A stretch of DNA of 64,000 nucleotides from positions 47,537 through 111,536 of the forward strand of contig CAMHSJ010000004.1 of NCBI GenBank assembly GCA_946187935.1, in the 5' to 3' direction. Made by a program: the position numbers and the translations under genes. Source of the stretch: an uncultured Clostridia bacterium. GTDB lineage: Bacteria > Bacillota > Clostridia > Saccharofermentanales > Saccharofermentanaceae. Position 1 is the stretch's first letter, and each line of letters opens with the position of its first letter. Below the pieces are notes generated by a model. That model had not been told where the DNA came from. It did not search any database and was given only the letters and a program-made list of their open reading frames with translations. Positions 9,187 through 18,304 of the stretch are shown here, piece after piece.

Positions 9187-10011
9187 ATGGCAGATAACAG
9201 ACCGATCGGCGTATTTGATTCAGGTATTGGCGGACTAACCGTTTTAAGGGAGATCTGGGATACGTGCCCTAATGAGAGCACGGTCTATTTCGGTGATAAC
9301 TCCAGAGCTCCTTACGGCACCAAGTCCAGGAGCACCGTCATCAAGTATTCACTCCAGAACATGAAGTTCTTAGAGAGCAAAGACGTCAAGATGATAGTTA
9401 TAGCCTGCAATACCGCAAGCGCATATGCTTTTGAAGAGCTTAAGAAGAGATCCAAAGTTCCTGTCATAGAAGTGGTAACTCCGGGAGCTGATGCGGCCTG
9501 CAGGGCGACCAGGAGCGGCAGGATCGGCATAATCGCAACAGGCGCGACCATATCGACAGGCGTTTACAGCGAGGCGATATTAAGAAGGGCTAAAGAGCTC
9601 GGCATGGACGGATTATCCATAACTTCCAAGGCCTGCCCTCTGTTTGTCTCACTTGCAGAAGAAGGCTGGTGGGATACTGAGGTAACGAGGCTTACTGCCG
9701 AACAATATCTTGCCCCATTAAAGGAAGCAGGGGTCGATACACTCGTCATGGCCTGCACGCACTATCCTCTGCTCTCGAAGGTCATATCGGAAGTCATGGG
9801 CGATGATGTCACCCTCGTAAACACGGGCAAAGCCACAGCTGCCGTCGTTAAAGAGGCGATCAAAGGCATAGAAGCTGCAGGAAGTGATGTAACCAAGGAG
9901 TTCTATACCAGTGATGAACCCAAGATGTTTGAAGATGTTGCATCACCGTTCTTAGGCAGGGGCCTTCCTTCAGGCACAAAGCACTATTCAACTGATATCT
10001 ACGAGGCCTGA
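9187..10011 (+). CDS. murI: Glutamate racemase
   Basis: A 274-residue cytoplasmic enzyme that converts L-glutamate to D-glutamate for peptidoglycan. It has FDSGIGGLTV near the N-terminus, the first catalytic Cys in IACNTAS near residue 77, and the second in MACTHYPLL near 192, as expected for the two-base Asp/Glu racemase mechanism. The length is normal for the family. It starts 9 bases after the pseudouridine synthase and is followed at once by the DUF1934 gene, so the three form one operon. Confidence 0.95.
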   Translation: MADNRPIGVFDSGIGGLTVLREIWDTCPNESTVYFGDNSRAPYGTKSRSTVIKYSLQNMKFLESKDVKMIVIACNTASAYAFEELKKRSKVPVIEVVTPGADAACRATRSGRIGIIATGATISTGVYSEAILRRAKELGMDGLSITSKACPLFVSLAEEGWWDTEVTRLTAEQYLAPLKEAGVDTLVMACTHYPLLSKVISEVMGDDVTLVNTGKATAAVVKEAIKGIEAAGSDVTKEFYTSDEPKMFEDVASPFLGRGLPSGTKHYSTDIYEA

Positions 10012-10012
10012 T

Positions 10013-10420
10013 ATGAAGGATTGCGTTTTTGAAGTAGTGAGCGGTATGTATGGCAGGCCTGTCTATGCCAGGGGACAGTTCGAGGAAACTGCTGATAAGA
10101 TAAAGTACATTTGGAACGAGAAGCACAGCAAGGAAGAAAAGGAATCCGTATTCCACCTGACCTGCGATCTGAAGACCAAGAGATGCCAGGTCGTAAGGAA
10201 CGGCGATGTCGATTCTGTCATGGATTTTGATGAGGGCAAAAAGACAAAAGGAACCCTTAACACTCAGTTCGGAGTCATCGACGTTGAGATAGATACCGAG
10301 TACATAAACCTTCCCGGAGCGCTCTCGCACACGCTCGAGATACGTTACGGCATAGGGCAGGGAGAGGATAAACCGATAAAAAACCTCTTTATGATAAAAA
10401 GGCTCTTGCAAAACGATTGA
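10013..10420 (+). CDS. DUF1934 (YwiB-like) beta-barrel protein
   Basis: A 135-residue soluble protein predicted to be mostly beta strand, with the late FMIKRL motif that fits the DUF1934/YwiB family of small calycin-like barrels in Firmicutes. The function of the family is not established. It begins one base after murI, so translation is coupled. Its last codons contain the promoter for rpmF. Confidence 0.7.
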   Translation: MKDCVFEVVSGMYGRPVYARGQFEETADKIKYIWNEKHSKEEKESVFHLTCDLKTKRCQVVRNGDVDSVMDFDEGKKTKGTLNTQFGVIDVEIDTEYINLPGALSHTLEIRYGIGQGEDKPIKNLFMIKRLLQND

Positions 10421-10434
10421 ATTTAATGTATTAT
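10406..10434 (+). promoter_or_regulatory. Promoter of rpmF
   Basis: TTGCAA, a 17-base spacer, then TATTAT, lying across the 3' end of the DUF1934 gene. It gives a transcription start near 10441, about 36 bases before the rpmF ATG. Confidence 0.6.
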
Positions 10435-10476
10435 CTTCAAGCATTGTTTAAAGAAAGGTATTGGAGGTGAAGATAA

Positions 10477-10662
10477 ATGGCACATCCTAAGCGTAAATGG
10501 TCGAAGGCTAGGACTTCTCGTCACAGAAGCGCATGGAAGCTTAACATGCCGGGTTTCGTTGAATGTCCCCAGTGTCATGCTAAGATGCTTCGCCGCACTG
10601 TTTGCAAGAACTGCGGTTACCTGGACGGCAAGCAGGTTATCAAAGTCGGCGACGAGATCTAA
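10477..10662 (+). CDS. rpmF: 50S ribosomal protein L32
   Basis: A 61-residue basic ribosomal protein of the large subunit. The N-terminus MAHPKRKWSK is characteristic, and the zinc-binding pairs CPQC and CKNC are both intact (the C+ form of L32). TTGGAGG lies about 10 bases before the ATG. It has its own promoter and terminator. Confidence 0.97.
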   Translation: MAHPKRKWSKARTSRHRSAWKLNMPGFVECPQCHAKMLRRTVCKNCGYLDGKQVIKVGDEI

Positions 10663-10687
10663 GTTTAGATTAGGAATTAGTTAAGCG

Positions 10688-10723
10688 AAGGCAGTGTTCA
10701 AAATATCAGACACTGCCTTTTTT
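10688..10723 (+). terminator. Intrinsic terminator after rpmF
   Basis: AAGGCAGTGT pairs with ACACTGCCTT across a 12-base loop, and the right arm runs into a six-T tract. It lies between rpmF and der. Confidence 0.85.
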
Positions 10724-10744
10724 ATCGAGAAAGGGCAGGATCAA

Positions 10745-12076
10745 ATGGGCAAACCCGTAGTTGCGATAGTAGGCAGGCCGAATGTCGGCAAGTCGAGTCT
10801 GTTCAATACTCTGTACGGCGAACGTATCTCAATAGTTGCAGATACGCCAGGCGTTACGCGTGACCGCATCTATGCCGACATCGAATGGCGCGGCAGAGAG
10901 TTCATCATGATCGATACCGGCGGCATCGAGCCCAGCCAGACTGACGATGTCATCCTCACGCAGATGCGTTTGCAGGCTGAGATCGCCATCGAGACTGCGG
11001 ATGTCATCTTATTCCTGACGGATATCAAGGCAGGCCTTACCTCGGCAGACGAGGAGATCGCAGTCATGCTCAGAAAATCAGGCCGCCCTGTTGTCGTTGC
11101 GGTCAACAAGATCGATTATGTCGGGGATCCACCTGCTGAGTTCTATGAATTCTACAATCTGGGTCTTGAGAACGTTTGCTCCATATCGGCTGCCCACAGG
11201 CTCGGCCTCGGAGAGATGCTCGATATGCTTTTCGAGTTCTTCCCTGAAGAAGAAAGCGGAAGCGAAGACAGGGATACCATAAGGGTCGCTCTGATCGGCC
11301 GCCCTAATGCGGGCAAGTCATCCCTTGCCAACAAGATGATAGGCGAGGAGCGCAGCATCGTATCAGACATTGCCGGTACCACGAGAGATTCCATCGACAC
11401 CGAGATAGTTAACGATTACGGCAAGTACACGATCGTAGACACCGCGGGCATGCGCAAGAAGAGCAGGATAGAAGACGTCATCGAGCGTTATTCGATGGTC
11501 AGGGCGCTCTCCGCCATCGAGAGGGCAGATGTCTGTCTCATCCTCATCGATGCCGAAAAGGGCATCACCGAACAGGACACAAGAGTCGCAGGCCTGGCAC
11601 ACGATTCGGGCAAGGCTTCCATCATCGTCGTAAACAAGTGGGATCTCGTTGACAAGACGACAGGAACGCTCGAGCAGATGACCAAGATAGTAAAGGAAAG
11701 ACTCGCGTTCATGAGCTACGCCCCCGTCGTGTTCATCTCGGCCAAGACAGGGCAGCGGGTCGATAAGATCTACTCCCTCATCAACAAGGTCCATGAGAAT
11801 GCCTTAAGGCGTCTTACTACAGGTGTATTGAACCAGATGATATCTGATGCGGTAACGATGGTGCCGACGCCACAGGACAAGGGCAGACACCTTAAGATCT
11901 ATTACGGAACGCAGGTAGCGGTAAATCCCCCCACGTTCGTACTCTTCGTAAATGACAAGGAATTATCGCATTTCAGCTACGAGAGATATATGGAGAACAG
12001 GATAAGGAGCAACTTCGAATTCGAAGGCGTTCCCATACGGTTGCTACTTAGAAACAAAAAGGGCGATGAGGCCTGA
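10745..12076 (+). CDS. der: Ribosome biogenesis GTPase Der (EngA)
   Basis: A 443-residue GTPase needed for 50S subunit maturation. It has the two tandem G domains that define Der: G1 motifs GRPNVGKSS and GRPNAGKSS, switch motifs DTPGVTRD and DTAGMRKK, and the specificity motifs NKID and NKWD. A C-terminal KH-like domain follows. The start is the ATG of MGKPVVAIVG. The in-frame ATG 17 codons upstream lies in the rpmF terminator stem and is rejected. Confidence 0.96.
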   Translation: MGKPVVAIVGRPNVGKSSLFNTLYGERISIVADTPGVTRDRIYADIEWRGREFIMIDTGGIEPSQTDDVILTQMRLQAEIAIETADVILFLTDIKAGLTSADEEIAVMLRKSGRPVVVAVNKIDYVGDPPAEFYEFYNLGLENVCSISAAHRLGLGEMLDMLFEFFPEEESGSEDRDTIRVALIGRPNAGKSSLANKMIGEERSIVSDIAGTTRDSIDTEIVNDYGKYTIVDTAGMRKKSRIEDVIERYSMVRALSAIERADVCLILIDAEKGITEQDTRVAGLAHDSGKASIIVVNKWDLVDKTTGTLEQMTKIVKERLAFMSYAPVVFISAKTGQRVDKIYSLINKVHENALRRLTTGVLNQMISDAVTMVPTPQDKGRHLKIYYGTQVAVNPPTFVLFVNDKELSHFSYERYMENRIRSNFEFEGVPIRLLLRNKKGDEA

Positions 12077-12175
12077 ATATTTTGTTTAAAATGACAGTGC
12101 TTAATAAAGGCGATTAGGTAGTTTAATATACACGGTCTATTAACAGCAAACAGCATATACAAAACAGGAGCTTAT

Positions 12176-14026
12176 ATGGCAGTTCAGGAAATCACTAACT
12201 TAAGAAACATTGCGATCATCGCACACGTTGACCACGGCAAGACTACTATCGTGGATTCCATGCTCAAGCAGGCTGGCGTCTACAGAGAGAACGAAGAGAT
12301 CGTTGAACAGGTAATGGACAGCAACGACTTAGAGCGTGAGCGCGGCATTACGATCCTTGCCAAGAACACTGCCATTGACTATAAGGGCATACGTATCAAT
12401 GTCGTTGACACTCCCGGCCACGCTGACTTCGGAGGCGAGGTTGAGCGAGTCCTCAAGATGGTAGACTCAGTCCTTCTCGTTGTAGATGCATTTGACGGCC
12501 CCATGCCGCAGACAAGATTCGTTCTTCACAAGGCATTAGAGCTCGGCTTAAAGCCTATCGTCTGCATCAACAAGATCGACAGACCTGACGCAAGACCCAC
12601 ACAGGTAGTGGACATGGTCCTCGATCTGTTCATAGAGCTCGGCGCAGATGACGACCAGCTCGAGTTCCCGATCGTATATACATCAGGCAAGACAGGTGTT
12701 GCAACGCTCGACCTCAAGGAATTTGAGAGCGGCGCACAGCTGGACTTCACGCCTCTTCTTGATACAGTCGTTAAGTACACACCCTGCCCCCAGGGCGATC
12801 CTGAAGCTCCCATGCAGCTTCTTGTATCCAATATCGATTCGGACCCTTACATCGGCAGGATCGGTATCGGAAGAGTCGAGAGAGGCACCATTAAGCAGGG
12901 CGAGAATGTTGCTCTTGTAAACTACAATGCAGAAGGCAAGCGTAATGCAAGAGTCGTTAAGCTCATGCGTTTCCATAACCTCGGCAAGGAAGAGGTCAAA
13001 GAAGCATCGATCGGCGAGATCGTATGCGTTGCAGGTATCGCTGACATCAATATCGGTGATACTCTCTGCGATGCGGCTGCGCCCGAGGCGCTTCCTTTTG
13101 TCGACATCGACGAGCCTACTATCGCAATGACTTTCTCCGTCAACGATTCACCCTTCGCAGGTGAGGACGGCAAGTACGTAACATCAAGACACTTAAGAGA
13201 CAGGCTCTTCAAGGAGATCGAGACAAACGTTTCCATGAGAGTCGAAGAGACAGATACTACAGAGGCTTTCATCGTAAAGGGCAGAGGAGAGCTCCACATC
13301 TCAGTCCTCATCGAGACCATGAGACGTGAGGGATATGAGTTCCAGGTAAGCAAGCCCAAGGTCATCATGAAGGAAGTAGACGGCGTTCTCTGCGAGCCTG
13401 TCGAGGACCTCGTGATCGACGTTCCCGAGGACTTTGTAGGTCCTGTTATGGAGAAGATCGGAAAGAGAAGGGGAGAGCTCGTAAACATGCTCCCTCCTAC
13501 CAAGGGATACACAAGACTCGAGTTCAGGATCCCTTCAAGAGGACTCCTCGGATACAGGACCGAGTTTTTGACCGACACTAAGGGCAATGGTATAATGAAC
13601 TCCATTATAAACGGCTTTGTACCATTCGCCGGAGATATTGAGACAAGGAATCAGGGCGTACTTGTCGCATTTGAGACCGGAACAGCCGTAACCTACGGTC
13701 TGTTCAATGCCCAGGACAGAGGTCCGCTCTTCATCGGAGCCGGCACACCTGTATATGAGGGCATGATCGTCGGTATCAATCCCAAGCCCGAAGACATAAC
13801 GGTTAACGTCTGCAAGAAGAAGCACGTAACCAATATGCGTTCGGCAGGCGCAGACGATGCGATGAGACTCACACCTCCTCTTACATATTCTCTTGAGCAG
13901 TGCCTCGAATTCGTTGAAGACGACGAGCTTTGCGAGGTAACTCCCAAGAATATCCGTTTGAGGAAGAAGATCCTCAATAACGACTTAAGAGCGAAGACGG
14001 TGGCTAAGCAGAAAAAGGAAGGCTAA
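12176..14026 (+). CDS. typA: Translational GTPase TypA/BipA
   Basis: A 616-residue ribosome-associated GTPase of the EF-G-like family. G1 is AHVDHGKTT near residue 18, the switch II motif is [11 protein letters not shown], and [10 protein letters not shown] follows. EF-G-like domains II, III and V are present, and the BipA-specific C-terminal domain includes a [15 protein letters not shown] segment. AGGAG precedes the ATG. The stop overlaps the mltG start, suggesting co-expression. Confidence 0.96.
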   Translation: MAVQEITNLRNIAIIAHVDHGKTTIVDSMLKQAGVYRENEEIVEQVMDSNDLERERGITILAKNTAIDYKGIRINVVDTPGHADFGGEVERVLKMVDSVLLVVDAFDGPMPQTRFVLHKALELGLKPIVCINKIDRPDARPTQVVDMVLDLFIELGADDDQLEFPIVYTSGKTGVATLDLKEFESGAQLDFTPLLDTVVKYTPCPQGDPEAPMQLLVSNIDSDPYIGRIGIGRVERGTIKQGENVALVNYNAEGKRNARVVKLMRFHNLGKEEVKEASIGEIVCVAGIADINIGDTLCDAAAPEALPFVDIDEPTIAMTFSVNDSPFAGEDGKYVTSRHLRDRLFKEIETNVSMRVEETDTTEAFIVKGRGELHISVLIETMRREGYEFQVSKPKVIMKEVDGVLCEPVEDLVIDVPEDFVGPVMEKIGKRRGELVNMLPPTKGYTRLEFRIPSRGLLGYRTEFLTDTKGNGIMNSIINGFVPFAGDIETRNQGVLVAFETGTAVTYGLFNAQDRGPLFIGAGTPVYEGMIVGINPKPEDITVNVCKKKHVTNMRSAGADDAMRLTPPLTYSLEQCLEFVEDDELCEVTPKNIRLRKKILNNDLRAKTVAKQKKEG

Positions 14027-15210
14027 TGCTGCCCAGGAAGGTAAAAATCGCATTAAGGATACTCATTATCCTTGTATTGCTGTTCAGCTTTGCTATTGCA
14101 GGCGTTATATTCGGCTACAACTATGTCATATCCCAGCAGCAAAGATTCGATAGCCTTCAGCAGGAAATAGATTCAGGCGCACTCAAGATCACCGCTGATA
14201 CGGAAGGCGCCATGCCCCTGGTCATCAAGACGGGTATGGACACCTCAGATATCGCGGATACCCTTTTCGAAGAGGGACTGATATCCAATACGTTCATATT
14301 CTCGCTCATGAGCAAGATAAACGGCTTTGACGGCGCGTATGTTGCAGGTACGCACTACCTTCTCCCGTCTATGTCCTACGATGAGATCATGTACTATCTG
14401 ACGCTTGAACCTGCGAGCGTTACAGTTACCATTCCCGAGGGTTCCACATATATCGAGGTCAAGCAGATCCTTCACGATGCGGGCATCAATTTCGATGATG
14501 AGGAGTTCGATTCTTGCATGAATTCGCCAAATCTCTTCGTCGACTACGAGTTCGTCTCACAGATCGAGATCAAGGACGGAAGAGACTATATCCTCGCAGG
14601 ATATCTCTACCCCGACACATATACATTCGATATCAATGCTTCGCCCGAGTCCATCATCCGCAAGTTCCTGTCTAACATGCAGAACAAGCTCTACGACGAA
14701 TACTATGAGCGCGCAGCGAGGCTTGGCATGACGATGGACGAAGTAATGACTTTAGCTTCCATAATCCAGAAGGAGACGGGCAAGCCCGTGGACATGATGT
14801 ATGTTTCCGCAGTCTTCCACAACAGGCTTAATTCTGATGAAGAGAGCATGCATTATCTCAGCTCTTCTGCCACGATCAATTACCTCATACAGCTCCAGGG
14901 CGGACAGACCGGGCTCCTGCACACGGATGCCGAGGTCAACATAAACAGCCCGTACAACACTTATCTTAACCCCGGACTTCCTCCCGGACCTATCTGCATG
15001 CCGGGACAGGATGCTATATCTGCAGCGCTCTATCCTGAGCCGAACTGCAACTACTGGTATTTCTGTGCGACGGGCGATGGCGGAACGGCCTTTGCCGTAA
15101 CGCTCTCCGAGCACGAGGACAATGTCGCGACATATTCACCCAACTGGACAGTCGGCGCTGATGTTACGCCCACTGAGACGGACGATTACTATGGCGATGA
15201 AGAGACCTGA
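14026..15210 (+). CDS. mltG: Endolytic murein transglycosylase MltG
   Basis: A 394-residue membrane-anchored enzyme that cleaves nascent glycan strands and helps end their elongation. A single N-terminal transmembrane helix (about 7-31) is followed by a LysM-like region and a YceG catalytic domain. The catalytic Glu lies in ASIIQKETG, and the conserved YNTYLNPGLPPGPI segment is intact. An acidic C-terminal tail follows. AAGGAAGG precedes the ATG. Confidence 0.93.
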   Translation: MLPRKVKIALRILIILVLLFSFAIAGVIFGYNYVISQQQRFDSLQQEIDSGALKITADTEGAMPLVIKTGMDTSDIADTLFEEGLISNTFIFSLMSKINGFDGAYVAGTHYLLPSMSYDEIMYYLTLEPASVTVTIPEGSTYIEVKQILHDAGINFDDEEFDSCMNSPNLFVDYEFVSQIEIKDGRDYILAGYLYPDTYTFDINASPESIIRKFLSNMQNKLYDEYYERAARLGMTMDEVMTLASIIQKETGKPVDMMYVSAVFHNRLNSDEESMHYLSSSATINYLIQLQGGQTGLLHTDAEVNINSPYNTYLNPGLPPGPICMPGQDAISAALYPEPNCNYWYFCATGDGGTAFAVTLSEHEDNVATYSPNWTVGADVTPTETDDYYGDEET

Positions 15211-16471
15211 GATACTTAGTCCTGCCGGCAACCCGTTTAAGCTCGAGGTGGCAGCCCATTACGGTGCTGATGCCGTTTATATGGCAGGCAAACAGTATGG
15301 TCTGCGTGCACTTTCTGATAACTTCACCAGGGATGAGATGATCTCCTCCATAGCTTTCGCTCACTCCAAGGGCGTTAAGTGCTATGTAACGCTTAATGTC
15401 ATGCCGACAGAAGACGAGCTTGCAGGCATAGACGATGCCATCGGCTTTATCGGAAACGAGTCCGGCGCCGATGCCGTACTTATCTCGGACCCGGGCATCT
15501 TCATGAAGGCAAAACAGCTCTGCCCCGGCCTTGAGATCCACATCTCGACCCAGGCATCAGTCACCAACAGCAATGCCTGCATATTTTGGGCAAACCAGGG
15601 CGCGAAAAGAATAGTCTTAGCGCGCGAGGTCTCGCTTGCGCAGATCAGAAAGATCAAAAAGGCTATCCCTTCTGACTGCGAGATCGAGTGTTTTGTTCAC
15701 GGCGCCATGTGCGTAGCATATTCAGGCAGATGTCTCATGAGCAATTACTTTACTGCAAGACGCTCTAACGGAGGTGCCTGCGCACAGCCCTGCAGATGGG
15801 GATACTCCCTTACTGAAGAAAAGCGCCCCGACATGGCTATGCCGATAGAAGAGGATGAGCGCGGCACATACATACTAGGTTCCAAAGACATCTGCATGAT
15901 CGATCACATCCCTGACATGATAGATGCAGGCATAGACTCATTTAAGATAGAAGGCCGCATCAAGGGTGCTTACTATGCAGCTGCCGTCACCAAAGTCTAC
16001 AGGGAAGCCGTAGATCTGTATTTCGAGGATCCTGAGCGCTACAGCGTAAAGAAAGAATGGAAGACCATATTAGACAAGGTTGTCCACAGGGATTACGATA
16101 CAGGATTCTTCTATAATTCACCTTCAGAAGATGCCAAGATCGACTACGATAAGTCTTATAATAAGCCTGCGTTTGTTGTCGGCATCACGGAAGAGACCAC
16201 AGAAGACGGACTTATCAGAGTCACGCAGAAGAATAAGCTCTATAAAGGCGATGTCCTTAATGTCCTTAAGCCTGAGGGCTATGTGGATCCCATAAGAGTT
16301 ACTGAGCTCTACGATAAGAACATGCAGCAAATAGACAGCTGTCCTCATCCTGAGATGACTTTCTTCATGAAGGCAGAAGATAAGGATGGCAATGCTGTCA
16401 CCCTGCCTAAGCTCTCCTTCCTCTCAAGAAACGGCGACAAGGACGAGGGCATCCTTCCCTCAGGCAATTGA
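15191..16471 (+). CDS. U32-family peptidase / tRNA hydroxylation protein (TrhP-like)
   Basis: A protein of about 426 residues of the collagenase-like U32 family. It has EILSPAGN near the N-terminus and the family signature region with ECFVHGAMC, SGRCLMSNYF and GACAQPCRW, whose Cys residues are typical of iron-sulfur-linked members. Related proteins (TrhP, formerly YegQ or YrrO) are required for 5-hydroxyuridine at tRNA wobble U34, so that role is likely but inferred. The gene overlaps the 3' end of mltG by 20 bases. The ATG at 15197 is an equally possible start. Confidence 0.85.
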   Translation: MAMKRPEILSPAGNPFKLEVAAHYGADAVYMAGKQYGLRALSDNFTRDEMISSIAFAHSKGVKCYVTLNVMPTEDELAGIDDAIGFIGNESGADAVLISDPGIFMKAKQLCPGLEIHISTQASVTNSNACIFWANQGAKRIVLAREVSLAQIRKIKKAIPSDCEIECFVHGAMCVAYSGRCLMSNYFTARRSNGGACAQPCRWGYSLTEEKRPDMAMPIEEDERGTYILGSKDICMIDHIPDMIDAGIDSFKIEGRIKGAYYAAAVTKVYREAVDLYFEDPERYSVKKEWKTILDKVVHRDYDTGFFYNSPSEDAKIDYDKSYNKPAFVVGITEETTEDGLIRVTQKNKLYKGDVLNVLKPEGYVDPIRVTELYDKNMQQIDSCPHPEMTFFMKAEDKDGNAVTLPKLSFLSRNGDKDEGILPSGN

Positions 16472-16514
16472 TCTGAATGTCTGTCCATTCATTTTTGATT
16501 TTTCAAATTGGTAA

Positions 16515-17048
16515 CATGTTACTTCCTTAGTAACGATCCCGTCAGTCACAGCAGTCGGTACATACTATGTTTGGTATAAGGCTGTAGGTGATGCTAACCA
16601 TAACGATGCAGAGCCTGCTTGTGTTGAAGCTAAGATCATACCTACAACCTATTCGTTTGTTTCAGGCAATGACGGTTCATGGTTACGCGGCGACGACAAG
16701 AATCTTGATATGAAGCTCACAAACGATCTTGATACTGCTTTTGAGAATCTTGTAGCAATAAAGGTTGATAATGCGGTAGTTCCCGTAAGCAACTATGAAG
16801 CGACCAAGGGAAGCCTCATAGTTTCCTTCAAGGTTGACTACCTCAAGACACTCTCTGTCGGTGAGCATACTGTAACATTTGTATTTGCAGACGGCGAGAT
16901 CTCAACAAAGCTGACTGTCAAGGAAGCAACAGCAACGGTCACACAGACAGGTGAACAGTTTAGCGTTTATCTGATAGCAGGAATTGCCTGCCTGGCATTA
17001 GCAGGTTCGATAATCTACTTCAAGAAGTGGAAGCTCGATGAGAAGTAA
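16515..17048 (+). pseudogene. 5'-truncated remnant of a sortase-type surface protein
   Basis: An open frame of about 177 codons with no start codon or ribosome binding site: a stop (TAA at 16512) precedes it and coding-like sequence begins at about 16530. It encodes the end of a repeat domain (YYVWYKAVGDANHND, as in bacterial Ig/MBG-like adhesin repeats), a beta-rich domain, then TQTGE, a hydrophobic helix and a basic tail FKKWKLDEK, which together look like a cell-wall sorting signal. The N-terminal part and secretion signal are missing. It could be the tail of a once larger adhesin deleted on its left side. A 112-residue internal start at 16710 exists but has no ribosome binding site. Confidence 0.6.
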
Positions 17049-17072
17049 AGATACCGCTCTTTCTTAAAGATA

Positions 17073-17098
17073 AGGCCGCCTCCGGGCGGCTTTATTTA
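17073..17098 (+). terminator. Intrinsic terminator after the surface-protein remnant
   Basis: GCCGCC pairs with GGCGGC across TCCG, followed by TTTATTTAT. Confidence 0.75.
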
Positions 17099-17116
17099 TG
17101 TTACATAACAGGATGC

Positions 17117-17145
17117 TTGATTTAAAACCGGCCTGAATGTAAAAT
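17117..17145 (+). promoter_or_regulatory. Promoter of the prepilin-like gene
   Basis: TTGATT, a 17-base spacer and TAAAAT. GGAGG at 17151-17155 lies just after it but is too far from the ATG at 17188. The likelier ribosome binding site is GAGAGGG, about 8 bases before that ATG. Confidence 0.55.
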
Positions 17146-17187
17146 TTATAGGAGGATATTGCAATTTGCTTTGAGAGGGATAATGTT

Positions 17188-17913
17188 ATGAAGCAAATCA
17201 GAAAGATAAAAAGGCGCGGCATAAGCGCATTTACGTTAACAGAACTCATAGTAGTTCTTGTTATCCTTGCGGTCCTTGCTGCTATGCTCACACCTGCGCT
17301 CACAGGTTATATAAAGCGAGCCAGGAGAGCTAAGTATATTGATGCCGCAGATGAAGCCCGTGTGGCTTGTCAGGCAGTAGTCCAGGAACTCTACGGCCTG
17401 AGCAGTGATGATACTACGAATAATGTGGCAGGTCAGACTTCTGATGGTAATAATGTATGTTGGAACAAGGGTGAATACCAATCATGGGGTGATAAGGTGT
17501 TGACCCTTATGAATCGCGGCCGTGGTGCAGCTAATAATGAACCTTACATTCTGGTTTTTGGTGTTGGTACTCACAAGGCTGCTGGCGGAATGAGTCTTAC
17601 TCAGAAGTATACAGTTTACTATATCGCGTATGTTGAGGATGAGAATTCTCCTGCTTTGTTCTACGTTAACGGTGAATGGATGTATAAATATCCAAGAGGT
17701 GATACTGACAAATTCCCAATTACAAAGAGAACTATAGGTGGAACAGATTTTAGAAACACCATAATCAAGGATGATGCAGAAATACCGTTACAGTTCTTTA
17801 TTGTGAGCAATAGAACCGGTCTTTCAGATACTGATTTTTGGAGAAAACAGACTAATAAAAAACCTGATCCGAGAACCTTGGAAGGTCATAGCGAAGGTAA
17901 CAACGGTTACTGA
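17188..17913 (+). CDS. Type IV prepilin-like / pseudopilin protein
   Basis: A 241-residue protein with a class III signal. A basic leader (KQIRKIKRRG) is followed by FTLTELIVVLVILAVLA, with Glu at +5 if cleavage precedes Phe. The -1 residue would then be Ala rather than the usual Gly, which some prepilins tolerate. The hydrophobic N-terminal helix continues to about residue 45, then a globular Tyr/Asn-rich domain follows. Processing would need a prepilin peptidase, and a candidate lies at 20523-21410. No pilus assembly ATPase or platform gene is visible here, so the system it serves must be elsewhere. Confidence 0.75.
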   Translation: MKQIRKIKRRGISAFTLTELIVVLVILAVLAAMLTPALTGYIKRARRAKYIDAADEARVACQAVVQELYGLSSDDTTNNVAGQTSDGNNVCWNKGEYQSWGDKVLTLMNRGRGAANNEPYILVFGVGTHKAAGGMSLTQKYTVYYIAYVEDENSPALFYVNGEWMYKYPRGDTDKFPITKRTIGGTDFRNTIIKDDAEIPLQFFIVSNRTGLSDTDFWRKQTNKKPDPRTLEGHSEGNNGY

Positions 17914-17940
17914 TCATCTATAATGGTTTTTCAGAACATT

Positions 17941-17975
17941 AAGCTCAGCTCATTTTGCAGCTGGGCTTTTCTTTT
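17941..17975 (+). terminator. Intrinsic terminator after the prepilin-like gene
   Basis: AGCTCAGCT pairs with AGCTGGGCT (with a G-U pair) and is followed by TTTTCTTTT. Confidence 0.75.
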
Positions 17976-18037
17976 GGTACGGGACGGGTTTTCTTACGCC
18001 TGTTTGAGGGGACCTGACTCATTTGGACCGGCCGTCT

Positions 18038-18136
18038 TCAGTCTCTGTCCAACCACTTGCTGATGAAACCGACAAGACTAAGAAACCCTGCCGTTATTCC
18101 TGTTTTTGGTGCAAGATCTGAAGCTTTTGCAACAGA
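18038..18136 (-). pseudogene. Remnant of a sortase sorting signal (minus strand)
   Basis: A 32-codon frame with no start, closed upstream by TGA, encodes DLAPKTG, a short hydrophobic stretch (ITAGFLSLVGFI) and the basic end SKWLDRD, then stops. This resembles the LPxTG-type C-terminus of a surface protein whose body has been lost. The rest of 17976-18304 shows no gene, repeat or RNA that I can recognise. Confidence 0.4.
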
Positions 18137-18304
18137 TCATGTAAAAGTATGCCCGTATTGCTGATCCTGTTGCTAAATAAGGATTTCGTCAACAAAACAG
18201 GAATTCGCTATTATCAGAGTGAATACTCAGTGATTAAATGTCATCCCGACTGCCATAGTTTTCAAAAAGCGTGAAGAACCTTAATTTTGTATTGTTTGGT
18301 GATA

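Noticed and set aside
10694..10744. An upstream start for der
   Set aside because: The extra 17 codons lie in the rpmF terminator, and homologous Der proteins start at MGKPVVAIVG.
12922..13605. A 227-residue open frame on the minus strand inside typA
   Set aside because: The typA frame is fully conserved, and the opposite frame is a Ser/Leu-rich shadow without a ribosome site.
17159..17190. A possible TTG-initiated leader peptide before the prepilin gene
   Set aside because: The GGAGG at 17151 is only 3 bases from the TTG, too close to initiate. The GAGAGGG next to the real ATG is enough.
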